Assembly: GCA_002418705.1 (NCBI GenBank)
Contig: DIEQ01000115.1
Location: forward strand, 1-38,041
Reading direction: 5' to 3'
Length of the DNA: 38,041 nt
Source of the DNA: Mageeibacillus sp. UBA5770
GTDB taxonomy: Bacteria; Bacillota_A; Clostridia; Saccharofermentanales; Saccharofermentanaceae
The notes beneath the pieces are model-generated. The model did not search any database. It saw only the letters and a program-made list of their open reading frames with translations, and was not told the origin of the DNA. A program made the position numbers and the translations under genes. Shown piece by piece: positions 1 to 8,376 of the stretch; the first letter of the stretch is position 1; each line of letters opens with the position of its first letter.

Positions 1-722
1 GGTTCGCCCTCACCTTTAATAGGCATCATATCACCGGTATTTACGCCGGCAGGTACATGAATGGTAAGGTCCTTTTTCTTGATCCGGCGTCCGCGGCCGT
101 TACAGGCTGTACACGGGGTGCGGATAATTGTTCCTTTTCCTCCGCAGGAAGGACAGTCCCTTGATACCATCGTCATGCCGAAAAGAGTCTGCGTCTGCTG
201 CTGTACACGGCCGGCGCCTTTACATGTCGGACATGTCTCGGGATGAGATCCGGAAGCAGCACCTGTTCCGGAGCACACTTCACAGTTGTCCTCTTTACTG
301 ATGCTGATGGTCTTGTCAACGCCAAAAGCAGCCTCCATAAACTCGAGGCTCAGGCCGTACTTTAAGTTGGCACCCTGCTCGGGGCCGTTGCGGCGCCGAC
401 CGCCGCCTCCGCCGAAAGCACCGCCGAAAATAGACCCAAAAAGATCTCCAAGATCGATGTCCGCTCCCTGAAAGCCTGAAAATCCCTGCCCGTCCATGCC
501 TGCATGTCCGAACTGATCATACTGGCGGCGTTTATCGGCATCGGATAAAACGGCATATGCTTCATTAGCCTCCTTAAACTTGGCCTCTGCAGCCTTGTCA
601 TTCGGATTCAAATCCGGATGATATTGCTTTGCCATTTTTCGGTAGGCTTTTTTCAACTCGTCATCCGTGGCACCCTTATTTACACCGAGTACCTCATAGT
701 AGTCACGTTTTTGCTCTGCCAA
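1..722 (-). CDS. dnaJ: Chaperone DnaJ (Hsp40), 3' end cut by window edge
   Basis: Co-chaperone that delivers unfolded clients to DnaK and stimulates its ATPase through the J domain. About 240 residues are visible. They comprise an N-terminal J domain with the HPD motif (in [11 protein letters not shown]), a Gly/Phe-rich linker, and four CxxCxGxG zinc motifs ([32 protein letters not shown]). The C-terminal substrate-binding and dimerisation domains lie beyond base 1. No ATG is suitably placed. I chose TTG at 722 because AGGAGG lies 8 nt upstream and the protein then begins with [13 protein letters not shown], the normal DnaJ start. It is the last visible gene of the hrcA operon, about 106 nt after dnaK with a hairpin between them. 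Identity is secure; the start codon is inference. Confidence 0.95.
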   Translation of the reverse strand, partial: MAEQKRDYYEVLGVNKGATDDELKKAYRKMAKQYHPDLNPNDKAAEAKFKEANEAYAVLSDADKRRQYDQFGHAGMDGQGFSGFQGADIDLGDLFGSIFGGAFGGGGGRRRNGPEQGANLKYGLSLEFMEAAFGVDKTISISKEDNCEVCSGTGAASGSHPETCPTCKGAGRVQQQTQTLFGMTMVSRDCPSCGGKGTIIRTPCTACNGRGRRIKKKDLTIHVPAGVNTGDMMPIKGEGE

Positions 723-770
723 GGACTTGTCCTCCTAGTGTCTTTTTCATTCGTTTCTTAAAGACATAAA

Positions 771-804
771 GGTATGGACGCAGGTTAATCCCTGCATCCA
801 TACC
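771..804 (-). terminator. Intercistronic hairpin between dnaK and dnaJ
   Basis: An inverted repeat with arms of 14 positions (one mismatch) and a 6-nt loop: GGTATGGA at the outer left pairs with TCCATACC at the outer right, and GCAGG with CCTGC inside. On the minus strand it is followed by a broken T-rich stretch (TTTATGTCTTT), so it could act as a leaky terminator, an RNA-processing site or an mRNA stabiliser that lowers dnaJ relative to dnaK. The stem is visible; the role is inference. Confidence 0.55.
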
Positions 805-828
805 CGTAAGTACGATTCATTTTCCGGA

Positions 829-2676
829 TTAGAAGTCTCCGCCGGCGTTCTTAAACCCGCCGTCCGGGCCGGGGGCTGCACCCTCATCGGGATTGCCGTA
901 ACCGGTATAATCCTGAGGATTTGGTCCTCCTGCCGCACCGGGATTGGCCTGGGAGTAAAGCTTTTCGCTCACTTTAAAGAAAGCCTGCTGAACAGCTTCA
1001 GTCTCTGTCTTCATATCTTCAGTGCTGTTGGATGCAATGGCAGCCTTAAGCTTCTCGAGAGCTTCCTCAACAGAAGCCTTATCGGATGCATCTACCTTAT
1101 CGCCAAGATCTTTTAGTGACTTCTCTGTCTGATAGACAGCGGTCTCGGCATGGTTCTTGACTTCAATCTCTTCCTTGCGCTGCTTGTCTTCGGCAGCATG
1201 GAGTTCAGCTTCTTTTACAGCGGCGTTGATCTGGTCTTCCGACAGATTCGTGGTAGCTGTAATCGTGATCTTCTGCTCGCGTCCTGTTCCCATGTCCTTT
1301 GCAGTAACATGGACAATACCGTTGGCATCAATATCGAAAGTAACTTCGATCTGAGGCACGCCGCGCGGTGCGGGTGCAATTCCGTCAAGGATAAAGTTGC
1401 CGAGGGACTTATTGTATGCCGCCATCTCACGCTCGCCCTGAAGGACATGTACGTCTACCTGGGTCTGTCCGTCTGCAGCAGTGGAATATACCTGGCTCTT
1501 CTTTGTCGGAATCGTTGTGTTTCTTTCGATCATCTTGGTGAAGATGCCTCCCTGCGTCTCGATACCGAGAGAAAGAGGTGTAACATCAAGGAGCAGGAGA
1601 CCCTTAACGTCTCCGGTAAGTACGGCAGCCTGAATAGCGGCACCGACGGCAACGCACTCGTCAGGATTGATGCCCTTGAAAGGGTCCTTGCCGAAATACT
1701 TCTTAACAGCATCCTGTACGGAAGGAGTACGTGTAGATCCGCCGACCAGAAGGATTTTCTCGATATCGTTCGGTGTCATGCCTGCATCGGACATGGCGCG
1801 CTTTACAGGCTCCATTGTCTTTTCAACGAGGTCGTGTGTCAGTTCGTCAAACTTGGCGCGTGTCAGGGTAACGTCCATATGCTTCGGGCCGTTTGCATCT
1901 GCTGTGATATATGCCAGGTTGATGTTGGATGTGGTGACGCCTGAAAGCTCGATCTTCGCCTTCTCAGCTGCTTCGCGAAGACGCTGCATGGCCATACGGT
2001 CTCCGCGGAGATCGACGCCCTGCTCCTTCTTGAATGTATCTACGAGATAGTCGACAATCTTGTTGTCAAAGTCATCGCCGCCGAGACGGTTGTTGCCGGC
2101 TGTGGCAAGAACTTCAAAGACGCCGTCGCCGATCTCAAGGATCGATACGTCAAAAGTTCCGCCGCCCAGATCGAAAACAAGGATCTTCTGGTCATTCTCT
2201 TTATCAAGGCCATAGGCAAGTGAGGCTGCCGTCGGCTCGTTGATGATACGAAGAACATCAAGGCCTGCAATTCTGCCTGCGTCTTTGGTAGCCTGTCTCT
2301 GTGCATCGGAGAAGTAAGCAGGAACCGTGATAACAGCCTGTGTTACGGGCTGTCCGAGATATGCCTCGGAATCGCTCTTGAGCTTTGCAAGGATCATTGC
2401 AGAAATTTCCTGTGGAGAATACTGCTTATCATCGATTGTGACTTTATAGCTTGTGCCCATTTCGCGCTTGATTGACTGTACGGTACGGTCAGGGTTTGTT
2501 ACGGCCTGACGCTTTGCAACCTGTCCGACAAGACGCTCGCCTGTTTTAGAAAAAGCTACGACGGAAGGAGTTGTACGGTTGCCTTCCGGATTCGGAATAA
2601 CGACGACTTCGCCGCCTTCCATAACTGCTACGCATGAATTAGTTGTTCCAAGGTCAATGCCAATTACTTTACCCAT
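829..2676 (-). CDS. dnaK: Chaperone DnaK (Hsp70)
   Basis: ATP-dependent cytoplasmic chaperone working with DnaJ and GrpE. The 615-residue protein has the usual length for a Gram-positive DnaK. It shows the Hsp70 signatures: [14 protein letters not shown] at the N-terminus, the phosphate-2 loop [13 protein letters not shown] around residue 170, and [13 protein letters not shown] near residue 310. A substrate-binding domain and a helical lid follow, then a Gly/Pro-rich flexible tail ending in GGDF. It starts at ATG, 15 nt after the clpP stop. Heat-shock regulation by HrcA is inferred from the upstream CIRCE. A long open frame on the opposite strand is a codon-bias shadow and is not annotated. 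Confidence 0.98.
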   Translation of the reverse strand: MGKVIGIDLGTTNSCVAVMEGGEVVVIPNPEGNRTTPSVVAFSKTGERLVGQVAKRQAVTNPDRTVQSIKREMGTSYKVTIDDKQYSPQEISAMILAKLKSDSEAYLGQPVTQAVITVPAYFSDAQRQATKDAGRIAGLDVLRIINEPTAASLAYGLDKENDQKILVFDLGGGTFDVSILEIGDGVFEVLATAGNNRLGGDDFDNKIVDYLVDTFKKEQGVDLRGDRMAMQRLREAAEKAKIELSGVTTSNINLAYITADANGPKHMDVTLTRAKFDELTHDLVEKTMEPVKRAMSDAGMTPNDIEKILLVGGSTRTPSVQDAVKKYFGKDPFKGINPDECVAVGAAIQAAVLTGDVKGLLLLDVTPLSLGIETQGGIFTKMIERNTTIPTKKSQVYSTAADGQTQVDVHVLQGEREMAAYNKSLGNFILDGIAPAPRGVPQIEVTFDIDANGIVHVTAKDMGTGREQKITITATTNLSEDQINAAVKEAELHAAEDKQRKEEIEVKNHAETAVYQTEKSLKDLGDKVDASDKASVEEALEKLKAAIASNSTEDMKTETEAVQQAFFKVSEKLYSQANPGAAGGPNPQDYTGYGNPDEGAAPGPDGGFKNAGGDF

Positions 2677-2691
2677 TTTTTTATCCTCCGC

Positions 2692-3297
2692 TTATGCTCT
2701 TTTTTCCATTATCTGATCTACGATTCCATATGCTACAGCTTCCTCGGCAGCCATCCAGTTGTCACGGTCCGTGTCCGCGGTTACCCGCTCAAGCGGCTGG
2801 CCGGTCTTTTCAGAGAGAATTCTGTTCAAGCGGTCTTTCGTCCTCTGAATGTGCTGTGCTGCAATCTGGATATCGGTTGTCTGTCCCTGTGCTCCGCCTG
2901 AAGGCTGGTGAATCATTACTTCAGCGTTGGGCAGAATAAATCTCTTGCCCTTTGTACCTGCGGCAAGCAGGAATGCTCCCATGGATGCCGCCATACCCAT
3001 GCATATTGTCTGCACATCCGGTTTGATATGCTGCATGGTGTCAAAAATCATCAGTCCGTCCGAAACGGATCCTCCCGGGCTGTTGATGTAAAACTGAATG
3101 TCTTTTTCCGGATCTTCAGCTTCTAGGAAAAGAAGCTGTGCGGTAATCAGGCTTGCCGTAACGTAATTAACTTCTTCCGACAATATGACAATTCGCTCCT
3201 TTAAAAGGCGCGAATATATATCATATGCCCGCTCACCACGGTTGGTAGATTCAATAACGGTCGGCACAAGAGTTGATTTCGGTAAAGTGTTGTCCAT
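2692..3297 (-). CDS. clpP: ATP-dependent Clp protease proteolytic subunit
   Basis: Serine protease subunit that assembles into a barrel and degrades proteins unfolded by ClpX or ClpC-type ATPases. The 201-residue protein is full length and carries the Ser-His-Asp triad: nucleophile Ser in GMAASMGAF, His in [10 protein letters not shown], and Asp in the [10 protein letters not shown] stretch near residue 170. The start ATG has AAGGAG 8 nt upstream. Its location is odd: it lies between grpE and dnaK, whereas clpP normally sits next to tig/clpX. Sharing the hrcA transcript implies co-induction with DnaK/GrpE. Whether another clpP exists in the genome cannot be seen here. Confidence 0.96.
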   Translation of the reverse strand: MDNTLPKSTLVPTVIESTNRGERAYDIYSRLLKERIVILSEEVNYVTASLITAQLLFLEAEDPEKDIQFYINSPGGSVSDGLMIFDTMQHIKPDVQTICMGMAASMGAFLLAAGTKGKRFILPNAEVMIHQPSGGAQGQTTDIQIAAQHIQRTKDRLNRILSEKTGQPLERVTADTDRDNWMAAEEAVAYGIVDQIMEKRA

Positions 3298-3329
3298 AGT
3301 TTTGTCTCCTTTTATTTATATTTAATCTG

Positions 3330-3968
3330 TTAATTTGCAACTTGAACGATGGTGTGCCGGATAACGCGGTCACCCTTCTTATATCCCTTGAGGAATACCT
3401 GGGCGATGCACTGCTCGCCTAAAGAATCATCTTCTATATGTGCAACCGCCGAATGAAGATTCGGATCGAAAGCAGAACCCGGCTCGCTGGGAATCTCTTC
3501 AACTCCGAGCTTGGCGAGAACCTCGCCTGCCTGCTTGCAAATCATGGTCATACCTTCTGCAACGGCATCTGTATTCTCATCCGACGCTTTTGAAGCAAAA
3601 ACCAGGGCGCGCTCTACATTATCTAAAACCAGCAGCCACTCTTTGGTTACTTCTGCTACAGCGTCCGTATAAAGTCCTTCACGTTCCTTTTGTGTACGGC
3701 GTCTGAAATTATCGTATTCTGCCAGAAGACGCATGTATCTGTCTTTAATGTCAGAAAGTTCCTGATCGACGGCACGCGCTGCTTCGTTGACATTTTTTTC
3801 GATCTGTTCATAGGAATCCGCATCAGGCTGATCTTCGACTTCCGGCAGATTATCAGTAACTTTTTCAGCTGACTCTTCTGCGGCTTTTTCAGCTTTATTC
3901 TCTGCGCTGTGTGCAGAACCTGTTTTATTTTTGAGGGTCTCCTCAGACCCCCCGGCCGTTCTCTTCAT
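3330..3968 (-). CDS. grpE: Nucleotide exchange factor GrpE
   Basis: Homodimeric exchange factor that releases ADP from DnaK. The 212-residue protein has an acidic, low-complexity N-terminus (about 60 residues), a long helix containing AEYDNFRRRTQKE, and a C-terminal beta domain with the family signature (SAFDPNLHSAVAHIEDD, then LKGYKKGDRVIRHTIVQVAN). Its ATG overlaps the hrcA stop by one base (TAATG), with GGAGG 9 nt upstream inside hrcA, which suggests translational coupling. A 32-nt gap separates it from clpP. Confidence 0.97.
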   Translation of the reverse strand: MKRTAGGSEETLKNKTGSAHSAENKAEKAAEESAEKVTDNLPEVEDQPDADSYEQIEKNVNEAARAVDQELSDIKDRYMRLLAEYDNFRRRTQKEREGLYTDAVAEVTKEWLLVLDNVERALVFASKASDENTDAVAEGMTMICKQAGEVLAKLGVEEIPSEPGSAFDPNLHSAVAHIEDDSLGEQCIAQVFLKGYKKGDRVIRHTIVQVAN

Positions 3969-5032
3969 TATTCCATTCCTCCATCGTTAATATCTTTGAT
4001 TCGTCTCATTTGCTGATTAATTGTATTTCTTACAAAGCTGATCTGTGAAATTACTTTGGAATAATCCATCCGCTTCGGGCCGATAACACCAATATTTCCC
4101 GCAATCTTATCACCGACATTATAGGTTGTGGTGATGAAGCTGCAGTCCTGAAGGCCTTCGAGCTGAATCTCCTGTCCAATCCTTATCATGTAAGAAGGGG
4201 AAAGATTATTCTCTGTGACTTCATTAACATAACCGGCGATAATACCGTCCCGGGAAAGTGTGTCAAAAAGGCCTCGTGCGCTCTTGTTGTCGTGAAATTC
4301 CGGAAAAGACAGCATATGATTGGTGCCGTCCATATAAACTTCCAGATTATCAGCCTGCTTAATCGAAGTATAGGCCTCGTACAAGACCTGATTTAAAAGC
4401 AGCTCGGGAATATGTGCACCTTTTACAGCGGATGTTACTGTCACAAGCGTGATTTCTTCAAGAGGTTTGCCGCAAAGACCGGATTCGATCGCATTTGATA
4501 TCTCAAAAAGCTGGTCTGCGCTCAGATAGTCAGGGATGCGTGCAATACGGTCCTTGACGACACCGGCCGAAAGAACGACAACGACAAGAACCTTGCCCGG
4601 TTCAATCATCAGCATCTTCAGCTGCGTGAGATAGCTTTTGCGAAGCCTCGGGGAAAGGGCCAGGGACATATATCCGGTCTGGGCGGCAAGCGCGCTTGAC
4701 GCCTTGCGCAGAAGTCCGGTAATCTCCTCAAAACTGTCTGTCAGGCGCCTTGATATCTCCCTGGCATCTTCGGGCGAAAGTTCTTCGACGCGCATAAGAG
4801 AATCAACATACTCCCTGTAGCCTTTGTCCGATGGGACCCGGCCGGCAGATGTATGAGGCTGTTCGAGATATCCCATCATCTCCAGGTCCGCCATTTCGTT
4901 GCGGACTGTAGCGGAGCTGACATGGAAATCATGCTTGCTGACAAGTGCCTTGGATGCAATCGGTTCAGCCGACTCAATATAATCATCTACAATAGCCTGC
5001 AGAATTTGTTTTTTTCTAAAATCAAGCGTCAT
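3968..5032 (-). CDS. hrcA: Heat-inducible transcription repressor HrcA
   Basis: Repressor of class I heat-shock genes; it binds CIRCE and its activity depends on GroEL in characterised species. It has an N-terminal winged helix (RKKQILQAIVDDYIESAEPI, then SSATVRNEMADLEMMGYL and TSAGRVPSDKGYREYV) and a GAF-like inserted and dimerisation region. An ATG exists at 5050, but the bases after it form a strong GGAGGAGGTG ribosome-binding site ideally placed for the ATG at 5032, so I start there (354 residues). It is the first gene of the operon and autoregulation through the upstream CIRCE is expected. Confidence 0.95.
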   Translation of the reverse strand: MTLDFRKKQILQAIVDDYIESAEPIASKALVSKHDFHVSSATVRNEMADLEMMGYLEQPHTSAGRVPSDKGYREYVDSLMRVEELSPEDAREISRRLTDSFEEITGLLRKASSALAAQTGYMSLALSPRLRKSYLTQLKMLMIEPGKVLVVVVLSAGVVKDRIARIPDYLSADQLFEISNAIESGLCGKPLEEITLVTVTSAVKGAHIPELLLNQVLYEAYTSIKQADNLEVYMDGTNHMLSFPEFHDNKSARGLFDTLSRDGIIAGYVNEVTENNLSPSYMIRIGQEIQLEGLQDCSFITTTYNVGDKIAGNIGVIGPKRMDYSKVISQISFVRNTINQQMRRIKDINDGGME

Positions 5033-5084
5033 CCCGTGCACCTCCTCCATAAAAAAATGAACTGAAATAAATTCATATTCACTG

Positions 5085-5111
5085 TTAGCACTCTTGTTGG
5101 TCGAGTGCTAA
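5085..5111 (-). promoter_or_regulatory. CIRCE operator (HrcA-binding site)
   Basis: A perfect inverted repeat, TTAGCACTC - 9 nt - GAGTGCTAA, which is the canonical CIRCE sequence. It lies 52 nt upstream of the hrcA start and covers the expected transcription start of the promoter candidate at 5116-5144, so HrcA bound here would block transcription. Only one copy is seen. Confidence 0.97.
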
Positions 5112-5115
5112 AACA

Positions 5116-5144
5116 ACTTTATCATTATAGTCAAGGAATGTCAA
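5116..5144 (-). promoter_or_regulatory. Sigma-A-type promoter of the hrcA operon
   Basis: On the minus strand a perfect -35 TTGACA (5144-5139) is followed after 17 nt by TAAAGT (5121-5116) as the -10. A better-looking TATAAT at 5129-5124 lies too close to that -35 and has no matching -35 of its own. Position just upstream of CIRCE supports the assignment; the exact -10 is uncertain. Confidence 0.65.
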
Positions 5145-5171
5145 ACGTATAGCTGAAATATTTTTATGCCC

Positions 5172-5211
5172 GTGATAAAAATATTTAAAAATAGTTATAC
5201 TGTTTTGTAAC
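5172..5211 (+). promoter_or_regulatory. Possible promoter(s) for the ECF sigma gene
   Basis: In the AT-rich divergent region, GTGATA (5172-5177) and TATACT (5196-5201) are spaced by 18 nt and could form a weak sigma-A promoter. TGTAAC (5206-5211) resembles -35 elements of some ECF sigma factors and could serve autoregulation, but I see no convincing ECF -10 about 16 nt downstream. Both readings are weak. Confidence 0.25.
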
Positions 5212-5263
5212 GAATAGATATTTTTAAGGATATATATATGTCTGGTGAAAGGAGGTGACTCAG

Positions 5264-5758
5264 TTGGAAATGGACGAGATCTACCAGTCGTATGCAAAGA
5301 CAGTGTACAAATACCTGCTCAGTCTGTCACGCGATCCGGATACTGCGGAAGAATTAACCGCAGAGACCTTCTATCAGGCATACAGATCCATTCATCGGTA
5401 TAACGGTGAATGTAAGATGGTTGTCTGGTTATGTCAGATCGGTAAACATCTGTGGTACAGAGAGATTGACAGACGAAGCAAGTACCGGTCCGTCTGTCTC
5501 GATGATGTCAGTGAAGCGCAAGACAGCCAGATGACACCGGATGCACAGGTTTCAGACGGACAGATGAAAGTCAATCTTTACAGGCAGCTTCATAATCTTG
5601 ATGAATCAACACGTGAAGTTATGTACCTTCGCTTAATGGGCGACCTAAGCTATAAAGAAATCGGCGATATCCTCGGGAAAAGTGAAAACTGGTCAAGAGT
5701 CACCTTCTACCGCGGCAAAGAAAAATTACGGAAAGGCAGTGGCGAATATGAAATCTAA
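5264..5758 (+). CDS. ECF-type RNA polymerase sigma factor
   Basis: Alternative sigma-70-family factor of the extracytoplasmic-function type. Region 2 spans roughly the first 70 residues (YQSYAKTVYKYLLSLSRD, ETFYQAYRSI, LWYREIDRRSKY). Region 4 near the C-terminus has a helix-turn-helix (LDESTREVMYLRL, then LSYKEIGDILGKSEN). The open frame reaches back to a GTG at 5255, but that codon overlaps the AGGAGG at 5250-5255. TTG at 5264 is 8 nt downstream of the Shine-Dalgarno and is my choice (164 residues). The gene overlaps the anti-sigma gene by 11 nt. It sits between hemW and hrcA, on the opposite strand to its surroundings. Its target regulon is unknown. Confidence 0.9.
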   Translation: MEMDEIYQSYAKTVYKYLLSLSRDPDTAEELTAETFYQAYRSIHRYNGECKMVVWLCQIGKHLWYREIDRRSKYRSVCLDDVSEAQDSQMTPDAQVSDGQMKVNLYRQLHNLDESTREVMYLRLMGDLSYKEIGDILGKSENWSRVTFYRGKEKLRKGSGEYEI

Positions 5759-6488
5759 TTTAAAATGCGATGTCGTGAAAGATCTTCTTCCGAGTTTTGT
5801 AGAAAAGCTGACATGCGAAGTCACCAATCAGGAAATTACAGAACACCTTGACGAATGCACCGATTGCTCAGCCTCGTTTGAAGCAATGAAGTCACCGGAT
5901 AAGATCGTTCAAGTTAAAAACAAGTCTGACGTCCAGTACATGATCAAAATAAAAAGAAAACATTTGATCACAACAATCGTTTCCATACTATTTACAGTCC
6001 TGATTTTTGTAGCTCTCCTGCAGGCAAAATACTATCTTTTCGAAAAAACAATTCCAGTGCCGTCAAGCGACATAACTATTTCAGATGTCTATCTGCTGTC
6101 CAATGGCAAGATGATTTGCAAGATAAGTCTTGCTGATGGCGTAACCTATTCAAGAGCGGGTCACGGTTCTTCCTGGTCTTCCGACGAAGGTGATTTTAAA
6201 GCCAGCACTTCCAGATACTACTATTTCAGCGATAGATATTTAGGAATTAATACAGTTGAGGCTATTCCTGATAACATGGTAAATTACCAGATTTTCGACA
6301 CTTCCTCCTGTTTCGTGATTACCGACGGCAAAATTGAAACAACGGGAAATGTAGAAATTAATTATCAGGGCCAGAATAAAGCAGACACACTTTCAATATG
6401 GAAAACCGGAGATCCGCTTTCCATAGCCCCAACGGAGTTAGAAGAATATATAAAGACGAATGATTCCTTTGGATATAATAATTTTTAG
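5748..6488 (+). CDS. Zinc-finger anti-sigma factor, single-pass membrane protein
   Basis: Probable inhibitor of the sigma factor encoded just upstream. The 246-residue protein has a cytoplasmic zinc-binding motif HxxxCxxC (His33, Cys37, Cys40 in TEHLDECTDC), a short linker and one membrane helix at about residues 73-95. A C-terminal domain of roughly 150 residues, presumably extracytoplasmic, follows. I do not recognise that domain; it is rich in Ser/Thr/Tyr and lacks obvious catalytic motifs. The frame is open further upstream, but ATG at 5748 places the zinc motif normally and overlaps the sigma stop, which fits coupled translation. The signal it senses cannot be read from the sequence. Its stop is 24 nt from the convergent hemW stop. 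Confidence 0.85.
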   Translation: MKSNLKCDVVKDLLPSFVEKLTCEVTNQEITEHLDECTDCSASFEAMKSPDKIVQVKNKSDVQYMIKIKRKHLITTIVSILFTVLIFVALLQAKYYLFEKTIPVPSSDITISDVYLLSNGKMICKISLADGVTYSRAGHGSSWSSDEGDFKASTSRYYYFSDRYLGINTVEAIPDNMVNYQIFDTSSCFVITDGKIETTGNVEINYQGQNKADTLSIWKTGDPLSIAPTELEEYIKTNDSFGYNNF

Positions 6489-6512
6489 CATTTCCGTCAA
6501 TTGTTCGTCAGT

Positions 6513-7682
6513 TCAGACAAATTCCCTGAACACTTCATTGGCATAATCCAGGCCTTTTTCGCTCAGTCTATAATCCCCGGAGTTTTTGATAACCAGATTT
6601 TTCGCTGACAGCCGACCCAGTTCCTCCCCAAACACTTCTTCCAATCGCAGGCCGTATCTTGCCCGGAATTCTTCCGATGAGACACCGTCGATCATCCTAA
6701 AGCCAAGCAGCATGAATTCTCTGCGGCTTTCAGCGTCATCAATTTCATCATTTTCAGCGGTGATTGCTGTGAGGTCAGGGGGATTTTTACTCATTGCCGC
6801 GATATAGGCATCCAGGTCGGAGGTATTCCCGACTCTCTTCCCTTCCCGGTATGATGACGCTCCGCAGCCGAATCCGTAATAGGGTTCAGCCCGCCAGTAT
6901 GTCATGTTATGTCTGCTCTCAAATCCCGGTTTTGCACAATTACTGATCTCATAATGGGTATATCCCTCTTGTCTGAGGCGTGCAATAAGTGCATGATACA
7001 TCTCACGCTCCAGGTCAGGAGAAGGCAGCAGTTCTTCGTGATCCAGGTATTTATCAAAAAATGGCGTACCCTCTTCAAGTGTCAGTGCGTAGAAAGAGAT
7101 ATGCGGAATCCTGTTATAAAGAAGGATCGCAAGGGAATCCTGTGCATCCTGCAAAGTCTGCCCTGCAAGCCCTGTCATAAGGTCACAGCTGATATTTGCG
7201 AAGCCGGCTTCCTTTGCCCGGTCTATTGCGTTTTGGGCCTGTTCCGCCGAATGTATTCGGCCGAGTGCTGCAAGCAGTGAAGGCTTAAAGCTCTGAATAC
7301 CTATGGAAATACGGTTGACACCGGCTTTCCTGTATCCCCGGAAAGCAGCCCTGTCAACGGTCCCCGGGTTGACCTCCAAAGTGATTTCGGCGTTCCCGCT
7401 GATCCCGAAGGTGTTTCTTAGCTGATTCAAGACGTCTGCGATTTGTTCGGGCGTGAAAAGCGACGGTGTGCCTCCGCCCATATATATCGTCTCAAGTCCG
7501 GACTGCAGCGCAGGCGAAATCCCGTCAAATGTCTGACCGGTCAGTGAAATCTCCCTGCAGAGCGCTTCAACATAAGGCTGCTTTTTTTCCATGCAGCCCG
7601 CATAGGATACAAAATCACAGTAAGGGCATTTTTTGACGCAGAATGGGAAATGTATATAGGCTGATTTTATTTCCGTCCTCAT
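6513..7682 (-). CDS. hemW: Radical SAM protein HemW (coproporphyrinogen III oxidase-like)
   Basis: HemW proteins are radical-SAM heme chaperones, often annotated as oxygen-independent coproporphyrinogen oxidases. The 389-residue protein has the CxxxCxxC cluster motif near the N-terminus (CVKKCPYCDF), the SAM-binding GGGTPS motif, a TIM-barrel core (ISIGIQSF) and a C-terminal HemN-like helical domain. In many Firmicutes hemW directly precedes hrcA; here the sigma/anti-sigma pair intervenes. Its ATG overlaps the stop of the upstream DUF4276-type gene (ATGA), which implies translational coupling. No rho-independent terminator is evident after its stop. HemW versus true HemN is decided by length and motif, so function is inferred. 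Confidence 0.9.
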   Translation of the reverse strand: MRTEIKSAYIHFPFCVKKCPYCDFVSYAGCMEKKQPYVEALCREISLTGQTFDGISPALQSGLETIYMGGGTPSLFTPEQIADVLNQLRNTFGISGNAEITLEVNPGTVDRAAFRGYRKAGVNRISIGIQSFKPSLLAALGRIHSAEQAQNAIDRAKEAGFANISCDLMTGLAGQTLQDAQDSLAILLYNRIPHISFYALTLEEGTPFFDKYLDHEELLPSPDLEREMYHALIARLRQEGYTHYEISNCAKPGFESRHNMTYWRAEPYYGFGCGASSYREGKRVGNTSDLDAYIAAMSKNPPDLTAITAENDEIDDAESRREFMLLGFRMIDGVSSEEFRARYGLRLEEVFGEELGRLSAKNLVIKNSGDYRLSEKGLDYANEVFREFV

Positions 7683-8356
7683 GAACGGACTCCAGCTATC
7701 TCATAGTTCAGTGTCTCGCTGACAAGTTCTTTGGAGAAGCGCAGAAAGCTGGGAGATATGTTACGGCCGGGATCCATGTTTTTTGAGATGTTTATGGACC
7801 ACTCCTGCTTATACTGGCCGATAGCGGGGTATCCGACGCGTATCAGACGCGGTGCGTTTTCGCGGAGAAGAGCATTGCAGAGAACCTCCCAGGTTCCGCA
7901 GACGCTGTCCTGCTCGTAATCCCGGAGTACCGACATATCAGCATCAGGGTATGCCGCCAGTATTGCCGCTTCATCGGCCAGCAGCCACGCTTCTGTCTCC
8001 TCAACACATATGCCGATTACATACGGAAGCGAAGGGGCAAATTTCCGGCATTGAGAACGCAGCTTCTCCCTCACATCATCCGGCGGGAGGTTGTCTGAAT
8101 CCATAACCACAACCAGTACAAAATCTGTTCCTGCATACACACGGTCATAAGCACGCAGCTTCGCCGGAAGCAGATCCAGAAGTCCGGATGCAAGTCTCTG
8201 GGGGCGTTCATAAAGGTTATCAGGCATATCTCCTTTCCCTCGATGGGGACGGATGGAAATATGAAACTCAGGAATGACAGTGGCCAGGATCCGCTTCATG
8301 AGCGTTTCCACCACGACTCCTCCAGACCTGTCTTCCGTAAGAACCTCAAAATACAT
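7679..8356 (-). CDS. DUF4276-type TOPRIM-like protein, partner of the adjacent ATPase
   Basis: The 225-residue protein resembles DUF4276, a TOPRIM-like family found beside AAA/OLD-type ATPases and in some cases in phage-defence contexts. Visible features are an N-terminal acidic motif (FEVLTEDRSG, Glu8/Asp9), a hydrophobic strand ending in an Asp-x-Asp pair (VVVMDSDN, Asp86 and Asp88), and the family-like segment CVEETEAWLLAD around residues 118-128. The acidic residues could bind metal as in TOPRIM nucleases; that is inference. It starts at ATG, 20 nt after the ATPase stop with a G-rich Shine-Dalgarno close by, and ends overlapping the hemW start by 4 nt. The exact activity is unknown. An unrelated hypothetical that only shares the acidic motifs is the main alternative. 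Confidence 0.7.
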   Translation of the reverse strand: MYFEVLTEDRSGGVVVETLMKRILATVIPEFHISIRPHRGKGDMPDNLYERPQRLASGLLDLLPAKLRAYDRVYAGTDFVLVVVMDSDNLPPDDVREKLRSQCRKFAPSLPYVIGICVEETEAWLLADEAAILAAYPDADMSVLRDYEQDSVCGTWEVLCNALLRENAPRLIRVGYPAIGQYKQEWSINISKNMDPGRNISPSFLRFSKELVSETLNYEIAGVRS

Positions 8357-8376
8357 AAATCCCCCGTTATTTCGAT

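Noticed and set aside
1150..1944. Open frame of 264 codons on the plus strand opposite dnaK
   Set aside because: Long antisense frames opposite dnaK are a well-known codon-bias artefact; the translation has no recognisable domain and the minus-strand DnaK is certain.
6511..6531. GTTCAG - 9 nt - CTGAAC inverted repeat at the hemW/anti-sigma convergence
   Set aside because: Only six base pairs, inside the hemW end, with no T-run on either strand; not a convincing terminator.
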